A stretch of DNA of 64,000 nucleotides from Streptomyces graminofaciens. GTDB taxonomy: Bacteria; Actinomycetota; Actinomycetes; Streptomycetales; Streptomycetaceae. The stretch spans positions 9,272,501 to 9,336,500 of the forward strand of contig NZ_AP018448.1 in the NCBI RefSeq assembly GCF_030294945.1, given 5' to 3'. The notes beneath the pieces are model-generated. The model did no database searches, was not told the DNA's origin, and saw nothing but the letters and a program-made list of their open reading frames with translations. Shown here piece by piece: positions 48,554 through 58,586 of this stretch. The position numbers and the translations under genes were made by a program. Every line of letters starts with the position of its first letter. Within the stretch, counting starts at the first letter, position 1.

Positions 48554-49252
48554 TCAGCGCATCTTTCCGCCGCGCGGCATCCGCATGCCCTTGGGCATCG
48601 GGCCCTTCGGCAGTGGCATGTTGCTCATCAGGTCGCCCATCGCGCGCAGGCGGTCGTTGGTGGCGGTGACCTGGGGGCCGGTCAGGACGCGGGGCAGCTT
48701 CAGCATGGACGTGCGGAGCTTCTTCAGCTCCACCTGGCCCTCGCCGGTGCCCACGACCAGGTCGTGCACCGGGACGTCCGCCACGATCCGGGCCATCCTC
48801 TTCTTCTCGGCTGCCAGCAGGCTCTTCACCCGGTTCGGGTTGCCCTCGGCGACCAGGACGATGCCGGCCTTGCCGACGGCGCGGTGCACCACGTCCTGGC
48901 TGCGGTTCATCGCCACGGCCGGAGTCGTCGTCCACCCGCGGCCCACATTGTCGAGCACAGCCGCGGCTGCGCCCGGCTGGCCCTCCATCTGTCCGAAAGC
49001 GGCCCGCTCGGCCCGGCGCCCGAACACGATCGCCGTCGCGAGGAAGGCGAGCAACAAGCCCAGAATGCCGAGATAGATCGGGTGACCGATCAGGAAACCG
49101 ATCGCGAGGAAGACACCGAAGGTGATGATGCCGACAGCCGCGAGTACAAGACCGATCTTCTTGTCGGCCCTGCGGGTCATCTTGTACGTCAGAGCGATCT
49201 GCTTCAGTCGCCCGGGGTTCGCGGCGTCCGCCGCGTTGTCCTTCCTCGCCAT
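48554..49252 (-). CDS. DUF4191 membrane protein
   Basis: A 232-residue membrane protein of DUF4191. A basic N-terminal tail (MARKDNAADAANPGRLKQIALTY, split) leads to two membrane helices (GLVLAAVGIITFGVFLAIGF and YLGILGLLLAFLATAIVF). A soluble C-terminal region follows with VVHRAVGKAGIVLVAEGN and a Gly/Pro/Met/Lys tail. Located right before the lipoate genes on the same strand, a conserved neighbourhood in actinobacteria. No function is known. Confidence 0.85.
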   Translation of the reverse strand: MARKDNAADAANPGRLKQIALTYKMTRRADKKIGLVLAAVGIITFGVFLAIGFLIGHPIYLGILGLLLAFLATAIVFGRRAERAAFGQMEGQPGAAAAVLDNVGRGWTTTPAVAMNRSQDVVHRAVGKAGIVLVAEGNPNRVKSLLAAEKKRMARIVADVPVHDLVVGTGEGQVELKKLRTSMLKLPRVLTGPQVTATNDRLRAMGDLMSNMPLPKGPMPKGMRMPRGGKMR

Positions 49253-49354
49253 GGCAGGAAGTCTACGTGTCCGAAAGAGCGGGGACGACGGCGGTGCCGG
49301 GTGGGATACGCCGCATCGCCGGGTGGGGACCGGCGGCGGAAGGGTGGTGCGGTG

Positions 49355-49558
49355 TTACGACGTGCGGGTGGCGACGGCCTCGTCGAGGACGCGCTGGGCC
49401 TCGACACGGTCCTTGGCGCGACGGCGGTCCTCCAGGACGGAGGTCCAGGCGTTGCGGCGGGCGGTGCGCTGGCCGCTGCTCAGGAGCAGCGACTCGACGG
49501 CACGGAGTGCATCGGTGAACGTCGGGATGGCGGTGGCGCGAACGGGCGCGGCCTGCAT
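49355..49558 (-). CDS. Small hypothetical protein, 67 residues
   Basis: A small basic, helical protein (TDALRAVESLLLSSGQRT, WTSVLEDRRRAKDRVEAQRV). A clear GAGGGGG site precedes its ATG, so it is likely translated. There is no known family. The gap to lipA holds a lipA terminator. Confidence 0.7.
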   Translation of the reverse strand: MQAAPVRATAIPTFTDALRAVESLLLSSGQRTARRNAWTSVLEDRRRAKDRVEAQRVLDEAVATRTS

Positions 49559-49792
49559 GATGGTGGTCCCCCTCGGGAGTGGTTGCTCTGGTCAGAGCTG
49601 GTACCGGGCGTAAAACCAGGCTCACTGATTGGTGTTACCAGGGCATGACCGACCGGTCAAACACCCATGAAACCTTGATGCGCGCGCCTTGAACCCGAAT
49701 GCGGCCCTGATGCCGTCCTCAACTGCGAGGACGCTCAGGACCGCGGACAATCGGCCATTACCGGGGGGTGGTTGCTTGTGCGGAGTTTCACA

Positions 49793-49825
49793 CCAATCGG
49801 GTGGCACGGAGTGCCACCCGATTGG
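49793..49825 (-). terminator. lipA terminator, 15-bp perfect hairpin
   Basis: CCAATCGGGTGGCAC (49793-49807) pairs perfectly with 49811-49825, loop GGA, 38 bases past the lipA stop. The rest of 49559-49862 holds no gene. Confidence 0.9.
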
Positions 49826-49862
49826 CCGTACGGTGTGTCGGCGCAGGGCCGTGTCATGTGTC

Positions 49863-50828
49863 TCAGACGGCCTGCGAGGCGATGTACGAACCCCGCTTCT
49901 CGACGGCCATCTGGTACAGCCGGCCGGCGCGGTACGACGACCGGACCAGCGGGCCGGACATGACACCGGAGAAGCCGATCTCCTCGGCCTCCTCCTTCAG
50001 CTCCACGAACTCCTGCGGCTTGACCCAGCGCTCCACGGGGTGGTGGCGGACGCTCGGGCGCAGGTACTGCGTGATGGTGATCAGCTCGCAGCCCGCCTCG
50101 TGCAGCTGGCGGAGCGCCTCGCTGACCTCTTCGCGGGTCTCGCCCATGCCGAGGATGAGGTTCGACTTCGTGACCAGACCGTAGTCTCGGGCCTCGGTGA
50201 TGACCTTCAGCGAGCGCTCGTAGCGGAAGCCGGGGCGGATGCGCTTGAAGATCCGGGGGACCGTCTCGACGTTGTGCGCGAAGACCTCCGGGCGGGAGGC
50301 GAAGACCTGTTCCAGCAGCTCCGGGACGGCGTTGAAGTCGGGCGCCAGCAGCTCGACCTTGGTCTGGCCGGCCTCGCGCTCAGCGGTCTGCTGATGGATC
50401 TGGCGGACCGTCTCGGCGTACAGCCAGGCGCCGCCGTCCTCCAGGTCGTCGCGGGCGACGCCGGTGATGGTGGCGTAGTTCAGGTCCATGGTGACCACGG
50501 ACTCGCCCACGCGGCGGGGCTCGTCCCGGTCGAGCGCCTCGGGCTTGCCGGTGTCGATCTGGCAGAAGTCGCAGCGGCGGGTGCACTGGTCGCCACCGAT
50601 GAGGAACGTGGCCTCGCGGTCCTCCCAGCACTCGTAGATGTTGGGGCAGCCCGCCTCCTGGCAGACCGTGTGCAGGCCCTCGCTCTTCACGAGGCCCTGC
50701 ATCTTCGTGTACTCGGGGCCCATTTTCGCCCGGGTCTTGATCCACTCGGGCTTGCGCTCGATGGGGGTCTGGCTGTTCCGGACCTCCAGGCGCAGCATCT
50801 TGCGTCCGTCGGGTGCGACTGCGGACAC
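49863..50828 (-). CDS. lipA: Lipoyl synthase LipA (radical SAM)
   Basis: Inserts two sulfurs into octanoyl groups on lipoyl domains to make lipoate. 321 residues. Auxiliary cluster Cys: [14 protein letters not shown]. Radical-SAM triad: CTRRCDFCQ. The [11 protein letters not shown]-terminal motif, with the serine that ligates the auxiliary cluster, is present. GTG 50828 follows AGGGAG. It works on the octanoyl group placed by LipB, and its product is needed by the PDH complex (aceE at the window's end). Confidence 0.98.
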   Translation of the reverse strand: MSAVAPDGRKMLRLEVRNSQTPIERKPEWIKTRAKMGPEYTKMQGLVKSEGLHTVCQEAGCPNIYECWEDREATFLIGGDQCTRRCDFCQIDTGKPEALDRDEPRRVGESVVTMDLNYATITGVARDDLEDGGAWLYAETVRQIHQQTAEREAGQTKVELLAPDFNAVPELLEQVFASRPEVFAHNVETVPRIFKRIRPGFRYERSLKVITEARDYGLVTKSNLILGMGETREEVSEALRQLHEAGCELITITQYLRPSVRHHPVERWVKPQEFVELKEEAEEIGFSGVMSGPLVRSSYRAGRLYQMAVEKRGSYIASQAV

Positions 50829-50937
50829 ATCGGCTCCCTGCTGATTGCTATGGGTGGTCTTCGATTCTTCGGCGTACACCAGCGTACGCCCGTACGGTTC
50901 TCGGTCTCCGGGGTGGGCGACCTTGGGGTGCGTTGGC

Positions 50938-51095
50938 GGGTGTGGGTTGTGGTGGGTCGCTCGCGCAGTTCCCCGTGTTCCTGAAAGCCGGGGCGCCCCT
51001 GCCTTTTCGGGCCTGCAGGGGGCGTCGCTTTCAGGCCTGCAGGGGCCGTTGCGCTCAGGGGCGCGGGGAACTGCGCTACCAGCCCCCACCGATCC
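50938..51095. repeat. REP-like dispersed palindromic element with long-range inverted ends
   Basis: GCGCAGTTCCCC (50963-50974) is perfectly inverted at 51065-51076, about 90 bases apart, and the flanks GGTGGG (50951) and CCCACC (51085) also match. Between lie CTGCAGGGG repeats. It occupies most of the lipA-lipB gap. Confidence 0.7.
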
Positions 51096-51141
51096 GACCA
51101 GCCCCCGCAGTCCCGCGGCCGACATGCATGGCCGGTGTGGA

Positions 51142-51933
51142 CTACGCCGACGCCCGTTCCACCACCCGCGGCTTGAGGTCCGCGTTCTCCAGGACGTCCC
51201 GCAGATGCCGCTCCGCCACCGGCAGGACCTCCGCGATGGTGACGTCGCGCCCGACTTCGTTCGCCAGGGACGCGACACCCGCGTCACGGATTCCGCAGGG
51301 GATGATCCGGTCGAACCACCTGTTGTCCGGGTTCACGTTCAGCGCGAAGCCGTGCATGGTGACGCCCTTGGCGACACGGATGCCGATCGCCGCGATCTTG
51401 CGGTCCTCCCGCCGCTGCCCGGCGTTCGAGGGCGCGTACTCGGGACCGTTCATCCGGGGGTCGAACTCGTCGTCGTGCATCCGGGGGTCGAGGTCGAGGG
51501 ACAGCCCGCCCAGCCGCTGCTCGACCGGATCGCCGAGCACCCACACGCCGCTGCGGCCCTCGACCCGGGTGGTCTCCACGCCGAACTCCGCGCACGTACG
51601 GATCAGGGCCTCTTCGAGACGCCGTACGTGGGCCACCACGTCCACCGGGCGCGGGAGCTTCTGGATCGGGTAGCCCACCAGCTGGCCCGGGCCGTGCCAG
51701 GTGATCTTGCCGCCGCGGTCGACGTCGATGACGGGCGTGCCGTCGAGGGGGCGCTCGTTGTCGGCCGTGCGCCGGCCGGCCGTGTAGACCGGCGGGTGCT
51801 CCAGGAGCAGCACGGTGTCGGGGACCTCGTCGGCGAAGCGCGCCGCGTGCACCCGGCGCTGCTCGTCCCACGCCTCCTGGTACTCGACGGCCTCCGTGCC
51901 GAACCCCATGCGGACGAACCGCAACCCACTCAC
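51142..51933 (-). CDS. lipB: Octanoyltransferase LipB
   Basis: Transfers octanoyl from acyl carrier protein to lipoyl-domain lysines, the first step of lipoate synthesis. 263 residues. Motifs: [40 protein letters not shown] (catalytic Lys) and [14 protein letters not shown] (catalytic Cys). GTG 51933 follows GGAGG at 8 bases. It is upstream of lipA, but the REP-like element in the gap may separate transcription. Confidence 0.97.
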   Translation of the reverse strand: MSGLRFVRMGFGTEAVEYQEAWDEQRRVHAARFADEVPDTVLLLEHPPVYTAGRRTADNERPLDGTPVIDVDRGGKITWHGPGQLVGYPIQKLPRPVDVVAHVRRLEEALIRTCAEFGVETTRVEGRSGVWVLGDPVEQRLGGLSLDLDPRMHDDEFDPRMNGPEYAPSNAGQRREDRKIAAIGIRVAKGVTMHGFALNVNPDNRWFDRIIPCGIRDAGVASLANEVGRDVTIAEVLPVAERHLRDVLENADLKPRVVERASA

Positions 51934-52305
51934 GGCAAGCGCCTCCCTCGGCGGTACGCCCGACGGGGACGTGGACCGCGATAGCTGTGTCAGGCACGTA
52001 ACGCGCCCAAGTCACTGTACGACCGGCCCGCGCCGGAGCGGCGGGGGGAGTCGTCCGCCTGTGCAGGGGGCCGGACCCACCCCGGGCTGCTCCGGGCACC
52101 CCGGGGCCGACCCGGCGCACACCGCACGCGCTTCCCGTCAGCCACGCGGCCAATCCTCACACGATCGGATGAACCGATGCGGAAGTGTGCGATCGGGCGC
52201 TTACTCTCCGCTACATTCGCGCCGTTCGCAAGGCCGTAAATGGCTTCTCACCAGGCAATCCGGGATACCCCGCCGACACCCGGAAGGCAGGAGACCGCAC
52301 CGCAG
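51934..52305. other. lipB/TPR-regulator divergent intergenic region
   Basis: About 370 bases without a gene I can support. It should contain the divergent promoters. The AGGAG at about 52288 lies 13 bases from the regulator start, which is longer than usual. Confidence 0.5.
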
Positions 52306-53745
52306 ATGACGGAACGACCCGCGCAGCGCACCCCCAACCGCCAGCTAGCCGCCCTCATCGCAGAAGCGGGGTTCTCCAACGCGGGACTAGCGCGCCGTGT
52401 TGACCAGCTCGGTCTCGAACACGGGCTCGACCTCAGATACGACAAGACGTCCGTGACCCGCTGGCTGCGCGGTCAGCAGCCCCGGGGCACGACGCCCGCG
52501 CTCATCGCCGAGGTGTTCACCCGCCGACTCGGCCGCCGTCTCACCGCCCAGGACCTCGGCCTCGACGCCTGTGCCCCCGTGTACGCGGGCCTGGAGTTCG
52601 CCGCCGCCCCCGAGGAGGCCATCGACATCGTCAGCGGGCTGTGGCGCAAGGACTCCGGCAGCCACGCCGAACTGCGGAAGATCGCGTTCACCCCGGCCGG
52701 CCTGGTCGTCCCCAGCCGCGACTGGCTGATCGGCCGTGCCGACGACCGGGTGGGCCGGGGCGACCCGGGCGCCACCCGCGTCCCCCCGCAGGGCCGACCG
52801 GCCGTACCCCGCCAGCGCAGCCAGACCGAGCGCGGCCCCGGCCAGAAGGTCACCTCCGGGGACATCGCCGCCCTCCGCTCGGTCGGCGAACTCTTCCGCG
52901 CCCTCGACAACGCCTACGGCGGCGGCCACGCCCGCCAGGCCCTCGTGCGCTATCTGGAGCACGAGGCCGAGCCCATGCTGCGCGGCGCCTACGGCGAACA
53001 GGTCGGCCGCCGCCTGTTCGCCGCCGCCGCCGACCTCACCCGGCTGGCCGGCTGGACCTCGTACGACATCGGCGCGCACGGGCTCGCCCAGCGGTACTTC
53101 GTGCAGGCGCTCAGGCTGGCGCAGGCGGCGGGGGACCGGGCCTACGGGGCGTACGTGCTGATCACGATGAGCCGTCAAGCGGTCTACCTGGGGCATGGAC
53201 GGGAGGCCGTGCAGCTCGCGCGCGTCGCCCAGCAGGGCGTCGGGTCGGCCGTACCACCGGTGGTGCAGTCGCTGCTGTACTCCGTCGAGGCGCGCGGGCA
53301 CGCGGTGCTCGGCGAGGTGCGGGCCTCCACGGCGGCGCTGGTGCGGGCGGAGAGGGCCCTGGAGTCGGCCCGGCCCGGGGACGAGGTCCCGTACTGGGCG
53401 CGGTTCTTCGACGAGGCCCAGCTCGCCGACGAGTTCGGGCACAGCCACCGCGACCTCCAGCAGTACCGCGCGGCGGCCCAGCACGCCGAGCGGTCCCTGC
53501 AACTGCGTGCGCCCGGCTACGCCCGCAGCCGTCTCTTCTGCCGGGTCGTCCTCGCCTCCGCCCGGCTCGGGCTCGGGGAGCTGGACCAGGCCTGCCAGTT
53601 GGGGGCCGAGGCCGCGGGGCAGGCGGCCGAGATGCGGTCGGTACGGGCCGTGGAGTACGTGCGCGACTTCGAACGCAGGCTGGAGCCGTACCGGGACGCG
53701 GCGCCCGTGCGGGGGTACCGGGACAAGGTGGCGGCGTTGGGCTGA
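52306..53745 (+). CDS. Transcriptional regulator with N-terminal HTH and TPR-like repeats
   Basis: A 479-residue cytoplasmic protein. Residues about 10-70 form an XRE-like helix-turn-helix (LAALIAEAGFSNAGLARRV, DKTSVTRWLRGQQPRG). The rest is a tetratricopeptide-like series of helix pairs (LAQRYFVQALRLAQAAGDR, EAVQLARVAQQG, QYRAAAQHAERSLQLR). The pattern is that of Streptomyces regulators resembling NsdA, which affect sporulation and antibiotic production, but the individual role here is unknown. ATG 52306 has only a distant AGGAG. Confidence 0.82.
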   Translation: MTERPAQRTPNRQLAALIAEAGFSNAGLARRVDQLGLEHGLDLRYDKTSVTRWLRGQQPRGTTPALIAEVFTRRLGRRLTAQDLGLDACAPVYAGLEFAAAPEEAIDIVSGLWRKDSGSHAELRKIAFTPAGLVVPSRDWLIGRADDRVGRGDPGATRVPPQGRPAVPRQRSQTERGPGQKVTSGDIAALRSVGELFRALDNAYGGGHARQALVRYLEHEAEPMLRGAYGEQVGRRLFAAAADLTRLAGWTSYDIGAHGLAQRYFVQALRLAQAAGDRAYGAYVLITMSRQAVYLGHGREAVQLARVAQQGVGSAVPPVVQSLLYSVEARGHAVLGEVRASTAALVRAERALESARPGDEVPYWARFFDEAQLADEFGHSHRDLQQYRAAAQHAERSLQLRAPGYARSRLFCRVVLASARLGLGELDQACQLGAEAAGQAAEMRSVRAVEYVRDFERRLEPYRDAAPVRGYRDKVAALG

Positions 53746-53822
53746 CAGGCCCGTCCGGACAAGGCCGTCGGGACGTCCGGTGGTGGTGTGCCGGGCGCCC
53801 CGACGGGCGTTCACGAAGGTGT

Positions 53823-55223
53823 TCAGGCGGCGGTTTCCAGCGACTCCTCCTGGGCGGCCTGGCGGACGTCCAGGTCGGTCAGGACGGCGTGGGCGGCGCG
53901 GCGGGCCGAGTGCAGGGAGCCCTGGACCGTGCTGGTGTCCCGGTGGTCCCCGCACACGTACAGGCCCGCCAGCAGCCGTACCGGGCGGCGCAGATCGGAC
54001 CGCGGGGGCATCGCCGGGACCGCCTCCGGGTCGTGGTGCACGGCGAGGAGTTCCCAGCGGGTCGTGGACGTCCGGTAGAGCCGGGCCAGTTGGGCGCGGA
54101 CCGTGGCGTCCAGGTGGGCCGCGTCCGGGGGTGTGCCGAGCACGACCGAGGAGATGAGCGAGCGGCCGGACGGGGCCCGGGTCGGGTCGACCTGGCTGAT
54201 GACCGCCGTGTGCGAGACGGGACCGCTGCGGTCGGAGTCGAGGAGCAGGGCGGGCTCGGTGAGCGGGGGCTCGTCCGTGGCGTGGTGCAGGACCGTCACC
54301 GGGTGGAAGCCGGGCACGCGCAGCCCCGGGAGCAGCCGGGCGGCGGAGCGGGCGTCCGTCGCGAGGATCACGGAACGGCAGGGCAGTTCGCCGTGGGCGA
54401 CGGTCGTCACGGAGGTCGTGCTGACCGAGGTGACCCTGACCCCGGTTCGGACCGTGCCCGGCGGCAGCGCGGCCGCGAGCAGCTCGGGGAGTGTGTCGGC
54501 GCCGCCCTCCGGGATGCACAGCCGGCCCGTCGCGAAGGCGTGCAGGGCCAGATCGGCGCACCGGCTGGAGGTCTGGAGCGTGGGGTCGCCGAGCAGGGCG
54601 GCCAGCAGCGGGCGTACGAAGCCGTCGATCGTCCGGGGCGGGAAACCGCGGGTCGCCAGGGCCTGGGCGACCGGGACCTCCGCGCGGGTCAGCAGTCGCT
54701 CGGGCGCGGTCGCGGCGAGCCGGGCCAGGGCCATGGCGAGCCGGGACTGGTCGGCGGGGGCGCCCAGGCGGCCGGGGCGGGTGCCGTTCGGGGAACGGCC
54801 CGTGCGGGCCTGGCCGGCGCGGGGCAACCTGGGGGCGCTTGCGAGGGCGCGCGCGGCTGTGAGTGCGCCCCTTGCGCTTCGGAGGGCCGGGGTGGCACCG
54901 GCACGGTGGTGACGGCCGTCGACGTGCAGCAGGACGCCGGGGGCGAACGGGCGCAGCGGCAGGGTGTCCAGGCCCGGGGTGCGGCGCAGTTCCGGGTACG
55001 AGGTGGAGAGGATCTGGGCCGTGCGGTCGAGGCGGAAGCCGTCGATCTTCTCGGTGGACATGCGGCCGCCGACTCCCGGGCCGGCCTCCAGGACGGTGGT
55101 GGTGAGCCCCGCCCTGATGAGATGTCCGGCCGCGGCGAGGCCGGCGACGCCGGCTCCTACGACGATGACGTCCACGGTTTCCGCGTCCGCTGGGTACGCC
55201 GATTGGTACACCGACTCAAGCAC
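53823..55223 (-). CDS. FAD-dependent oxidoreductase, protoporphyrinogen-oxidase/amine-oxidase-like
   Basis: A 466-residue flavoprotein. The ADP-binding fold is VIVVGAGVAGLAAAGHL, followed by VLEAGPGVGGRMSTEK, about residues 15-50. An NAD/FAD-superfamily C-terminal part (GLYVCGDHRDTSTVQGSLHSA) ends with AVLTDLDV. The substrate is unknown; related enzymes act on amines, carotenoids and porphyrins. GTG 55223 has GGAGG five bases upstream and starts MLESVYQ; an ATG 39 bases upstream has a weak site. Confidence 0.85.
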   Translation of the reverse strand: MLESVYQSAYPADAETVDVIVVGAGVAGLAAAGHLIRAGLTTTVLEAGPGVGGRMSTEKIDGFRLDRTAQILSTSYPELRRTPGLDTLPLRPFAPGVLLHVDGRHHRAGATPALRSARGALTAARALASAPRLPRAGQARTGRSPNGTRPGRLGAPADQSRLAMALARLAATAPERLLTRAEVPVAQALATRGFPPRTIDGFVRPLLAALLGDPTLQTSSRCADLALHAFATGRLCIPEGGADTLPELLAAALPPGTVRTGVRVTSVSTTSVTTVAHGELPCRSVILATDARSAARLLPGLRVPGFHPVTVLHHATDEPPLTEPALLLDSDRSGPVSHTAVISQVDPTRAPSGRSLISSVVLGTPPDAAHLDATVRAQLARLYRTSTTRWELLAVHHDPEAVPAMPPRSDLRRPVRLLAGLYVCGDHRDTSTVQGSLHSARRAAHAVLTDLDVRQAAQEESLETAA

Positions 55224-55544
55224 GGGCCCCTCCCGAGGTCGCGCGGCTGCTGGAGACGTCATGCCCCCAACACGCATGTGAATACCCGAGTTCGTGACGA
55301 GGGTGAAGGGGGGTGGAGGCTCGGGGGAAGTCGCGTGGTCCCTCGCACGGAGGCATGCGGGGGGAGAGCGTGCGCCCAGGGAGGGGGTGAGGGGGTGGGT
55401 CGCGCCGCTCGGGTGGCCCGCCGTGCGTTTTCTCGCCCCCGCCGCCCCTGCCCGTCCCATCCCCACGCCCTCAGACCCCCGGGGCACGCTTCGCGTGGGT
55501 GGGGGCGCCTTCCGGCTCGGGGGTGGGGGTTGCGTGGCGACCGC
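55224..55544. other. Gap upstream of the FAD oxidoreductase
   Basis: About 320 bases, very GC-rich, with no gene. It ends in the REP-like copy at 55545 and must carry the oxidoreductase promoter. Confidence 0.5.
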
Positions 55545-55612
55545 GGTCCGGTGGGGGCTGCTCGCGCGGTTCCCCGCGCCCCTGAGGGCAACGGCTCCGC
55601 GGGCTCGAAAGC
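55545..55612. repeat. REP-like dispersed palindromic element
   Basis: GGTGGGGGCTGCTCGCGCGG, then TTCCCCGCGCCCCTGAGGG, matches the family seen at 37.3 and 51.0 kb. It lies between the FAD gene and the TIGR01777 gene. Confidence 0.65.
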
Positions 55613-55636
55613 CTCGGCCCCGCATCCCACCCACCC

Positions 55637-56602
55637 TCAACGCAGCGCCGCCCGCACCGCCTCCTCGATCTCCGGGTACTGAAACGTGAAGCCCGACTCC
55701 AGCAGACGCGTCGGCAGGGCCCGCGTGCTGCCGAGGACATCGCCGGAGAGCCCGCCGAGGACGAGGCGGAGGACGGAGGCGGGCACGGTGAACAGCGTCG
55801 GCCGGTGCAGCACCCGCCCCATCGCCGCCGTGATCTCACGATTCGTCAGCGGCGCCGGCGCCGTCAGATTCACCGGCCCCGACAACGACGGCGTACCGAT
55901 CAGATGCCGCAGAGCCGCCACCTCGTCGTACAGCGAGATGAAGCTCCAGTACTGACTCCCGTCGCCCATACGGCCACCCAGGCCCGCCGTGAAGAGGGGA
56001 AACAGCGGCCCCCAGGCACCTCCGCCCCGCGCCACCACCAGCCCCGTCCGCGCGAACACCGTACGGACGCCCGCCTCCCGAGCCGCCGACGTCGCCGCCT
56101 CCCACTCCACCACCAGCGAGGGCAGGAACCCCTCCCCGGGCGCCGCCGACTCGTCCACCGCCCGGTCGCCCGTCCAGCCGTAGTACCCGATCGCGCTGCC
56201 GTTGACGAAGACGCTCGGCGGTTCGTCCAGCGCGGCCACGGCCTCGGCGAGCGTCCTGGTGCCGAGCACCCGGCTGTTGCGGATCCGCTCCCGGTACGCC
56301 TCGGTCCAGCGCCGCGAGGCGACCCCGGCCCCGGCGAGGTTCACCAGGGCCGCGCAGCCGACGAGCCCCGCCGTGTCGACCCGCCCCGCCTCCGGGTCCC
56401 AGCGCACCTCGCCCGGCCCTCGCGGCGCCCGCCGTACGAGCCGTACGACCTCATGGCCGTCCGCCGTGAGCGAGCGGGTCAGCGCCGAGCCGATCAGCCC
56501 GGAGGCCCCGGCGACCACGACCCGGGAACCGGCGGGCAGGGGCGTCCGGGCAGCCGTACGGTCGTCCGCTTCGCCGTCCTCTTCACCATGCATGTGGCTC
56601 AT
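55637..56602 (-). CDS. TIGR01777-family NAD(P)-dependent epimerase
   Basis: A 321-residue short-chain dehydrogenase-like protein. The nucleotide-binding motif is VVVAGASGLIGSALTRSL, and VNLAGAGVASRRWTEAYRE, SAIGYYGWTGDRAVDE and RTGLVVARGGGAWGPL are the usual TIGR01777 blocks. Family members (SDR39U1/YfcH-like) have no well-established substrate. The start at ATG 56602 precedes an acidic, short tail. Divergent from the GNAT gene. Confidence 0.92.
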   Translation of the reverse strand: MSHMHGEEDGEADDRTAARTPLPAGSRVVVAGASGLIGSALTRSLTADGHEVVRLVRRAPRGPGEVRWDPEAGRVDTAGLVGCAALVNLAGAGVASRRWTEAYRERIRNSRVLGTRTLAEAVAALDEPPSVFVNGSAIGYYGWTGDRAVDESAAPGEGFLPSLVVEWEAATSAAREAGVRTVFARTGLVVARGGGAWGPLFPLFTAGLGGRMGDGSQYWSFISLYDEVAALRHLIGTPSLSGPVNLTAPAPLTNREITAAMGRVLHRPTLFTVPASVLRLVLGGLSGDVLGSTRALPTRLLESGFTFQYPEIEEAVRAALR

Positions 56603-56672
56603 GCAGCCATCGTCCCCCGGGGGGCTGGAAAACGCTGACCGGGGGTCGCATTCCGGCCGTACAGTGGCCGTC

Positions 56673-57161
56673 ATGCCGGTTCCGTACATACGCCACGCGA
56701 CCACGGACGACGAGGACACGCTGGCCCGCCTCGACCGCGTCACCTGGTCCACGCTGCACTCCGTCCAGGAGCGCCCCCAACAGCCGTACGAACCCTTCTT
56801 CAACGACCGTTACGGGCCCCGCGACCACCTCGTCGCCGAGCTGGCCGGCACTGTCGTCGGCTACATCCGGCTCGGATTCCCGACGCCGCTCGCCTGCAAC
56901 GCGCACGTACGGCAGATCCAGGGGCTGGCCGTCGCCGACGAGGCGCGTGGGGCCGGGGTGGCGCGGGCGCTGCTGCGGGCCGTGCAGGACGAGGCACGGC
57001 GCAGGGGAGCGCGTCGGCTCACCCTGCGCGTCCTCGGGCACAACACCCCGGCCCGCAAGCTCTACGAGTCGGAGGGGTTCGTGGTGGAGGGGATCCTGCC
57101 GGAGGAGTTCCTGCTGGACGGGGTGTACGTCGACGACGTGATGATGGGCCGTCACCTCTGA
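56673..57161 (+). CDS. GNAT-family N-acetyltransferase
   Basis: A 162-residue GNAT protein with the acetyl-CoA site at QIQGLAVADEARGAGVARALLRAV (written IQGLAVADEARGAGVARAL), the Q/RxxGxG/A element, and LGHNTPARKLYESEGF at the end. The acceptor is unknown. ATG 56673 is used; an in-frame GTG nine bases earlier is possible. Confidence 0.9.
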   Translation: MPVPYIRHATTDDEDTLARLDRVTWSTLHSVQERPQQPYEPFFNDRYGPRDHLVAELAGTVVGYIRLGFPTPLACNAHVRQIQGLAVADEARGAGVARALLRAVQDEARRRGARRLTLRVLGHNTPARKLYESEGFVVEGILPEEFLLDGVYVDDVMMGRHL

Positions 57162-57179
57162 CGCGCCGCTGAACAGGCC

Positions 57180-58364
57180 TTACGACGTCACCAGGTCACC
57201 CGTGTCCACAGCCTCCGTCGCCTCCGCCGCGCTGCGGGCCTCGGCCGCGACCTCCTCCACGGTCAGGACGTAACCCGTCTCCGCGTCGGACGTCGAGCGG
57301 GCGAAGACGACGCCGTAGACCCGCCCGTCGGTGGTCAGGAGCGGGCCACCGGAGTTGCCGGGGCGGACGGTGGAGCGGATGGAGTAGATCTCGCGGGTCA
57401 CCGAGTCGGTGTTGTAGATGTTCCGGCCGGTCGCGTCGATACGGCTGGCGACCGTGGCCGCCTGGAGGTCGAGGCCGCCGTCCTCCGGATAGCCGGCGAC
57501 GACCGCCGCGTCACCGCGTGAGGCGCTGTCGTCGAAGCTGATGACGGGAGCCCTCAGGCCGGGGACGTAGAGCACCGCCACGTCCTTGTCGGGGTCGAAC
57601 AGCACGACGCGGGCCTCGTACGTCTTGCCGACCCCGCCCACGCGCACGGTCGGGTCGTCGATGCCCGCCACCACATGGGCGTTGGTCATCACATGCTCGG
57701 AGGAGTACACGAAGCCGCTGCCCTCGCGGCCCTGCGTGCCCGAGACGCCCTCGATCTTGACCGTGCTGCGCTTGGCGGCGTTGGTCGCGGCCGCCGTGAC
57801 GTTGTCCCCGGAGGGCTTGGCGACCTCGGCCGTGGCCTCGTTCTCGAACGGGTTGAAGACCTGCGGGAAGCCCGCCTCGGTCAGCGCGGAGGTGGCGTTG
57901 GAGAACCACGCCGGGGTCGTGTCCGGCATGGTGTTCTGCACCGCGCCGAGCAGCGCGGAGTTGCGGATCGAGTTCGTCACCAGCGCGGACGAGGAGGCGC
58001 CGAGGACGCTCGCGGCGACCCAGGCCACGATGAGCACGGCGATCGAGTTGGCCGCCGCCCCGCCCACGCCGTCCAGCACCCGCAGCGGGCTGCGGTCGAT
58101 CTCCCGGCGCAGCCGCAGGGCCAGCCTGCCCGCCAGCTCGTGCCCGACCACGCCCGGCACCAGCACCGTCACCACGGCCGTGATCGTCGCCGCCGGGGTG
58201 CCCGCCGTCACCAGCTCCATCACCCAGGGCAGCACCCACACACCCACTGCCGCGCCGCCCACGAACCCGGCCAGGGAGACGCATCCGGCCACCAGGCCAC
58301 GACGGTACCCGGACGCCGCGTAGGCCAGGATCACCAGGAACAGCAGGATGTCGAGCAGGTCCAC
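57180..58364 (-). CDS. Membrane-anchored serine protease (MarP-like, CvpA-trypsin fusion)
   Basis: A 394-residue protease. The N-terminal about 160 residues form four membrane helices like CvpA (LLDILLFLVILAYAASGYRR). The rest is an extracytoplasmic trypsin-like domain: TNAHVVAG (His), DPDKDVAVL (Asp) and RPGNSGGPLL (Ser). The layout is that of mycobacterial MarP, a periplasmic protease needed at acid pH. GTG 58364 opens MDLLDILLF. It lies beside an amidase gene, and MarP cleaves a peptidoglycan hydrolase in mycobacteria, so a functional link is possible. Confidence 0.9.
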   Translation of the reverse strand: MDLLDILLFLVILAYAASGYRRGLVAGCVSLAGFVGGAAVGVWVLPWVMELVTAGTPAATITAVVTVLVPGVVGHELAGRLALRLRREIDRSPLRVLDGVGGAAANSIAVLIVAWVAASVLGASSSALVTNSIRNSALLGAVQNTMPDTTPAWFSNATSALTEAGFPQVFNPFENEATAEVAKPSGDNVTAAATNAAKRSTVKIEGVSGTQGREGSGFVYSSEHVMTNAHVVAGIDDPTVRVGGVGKTYEARVVLFDPDKDVAVLYVPGLRAPVISFDDSASRGDAAVVAGYPEDGGLDLQAATVASRIDATGRNIYNTDSVTREIYSIRSTVRPGNSGGPLLTTDGRVYGVVFARSTSDAETGYVLTVEEVAAEARSAAEATEAVDTGDLVTS

Positions 58365-58586
58365 TCCAGCCGCCTTTCTCTCGGGACCCTTAGTACGCGT
58401 GGGGCGGGCCCAGTGATCAGGCAGCCACGCGTCGCGCCCGCGCGGAGCCCCGGATTCGGCCACCAGTGCGGCCAACGCTGCCTCGACCTGTAAAAACGCC
58501 GTGGACCAGGGCGATGGTTCCCTCCGCGTCCACCGGGTGGCACACCCCACATCGCGGCCGAAGCCCATCCGAGCGAGGGTGGGGAC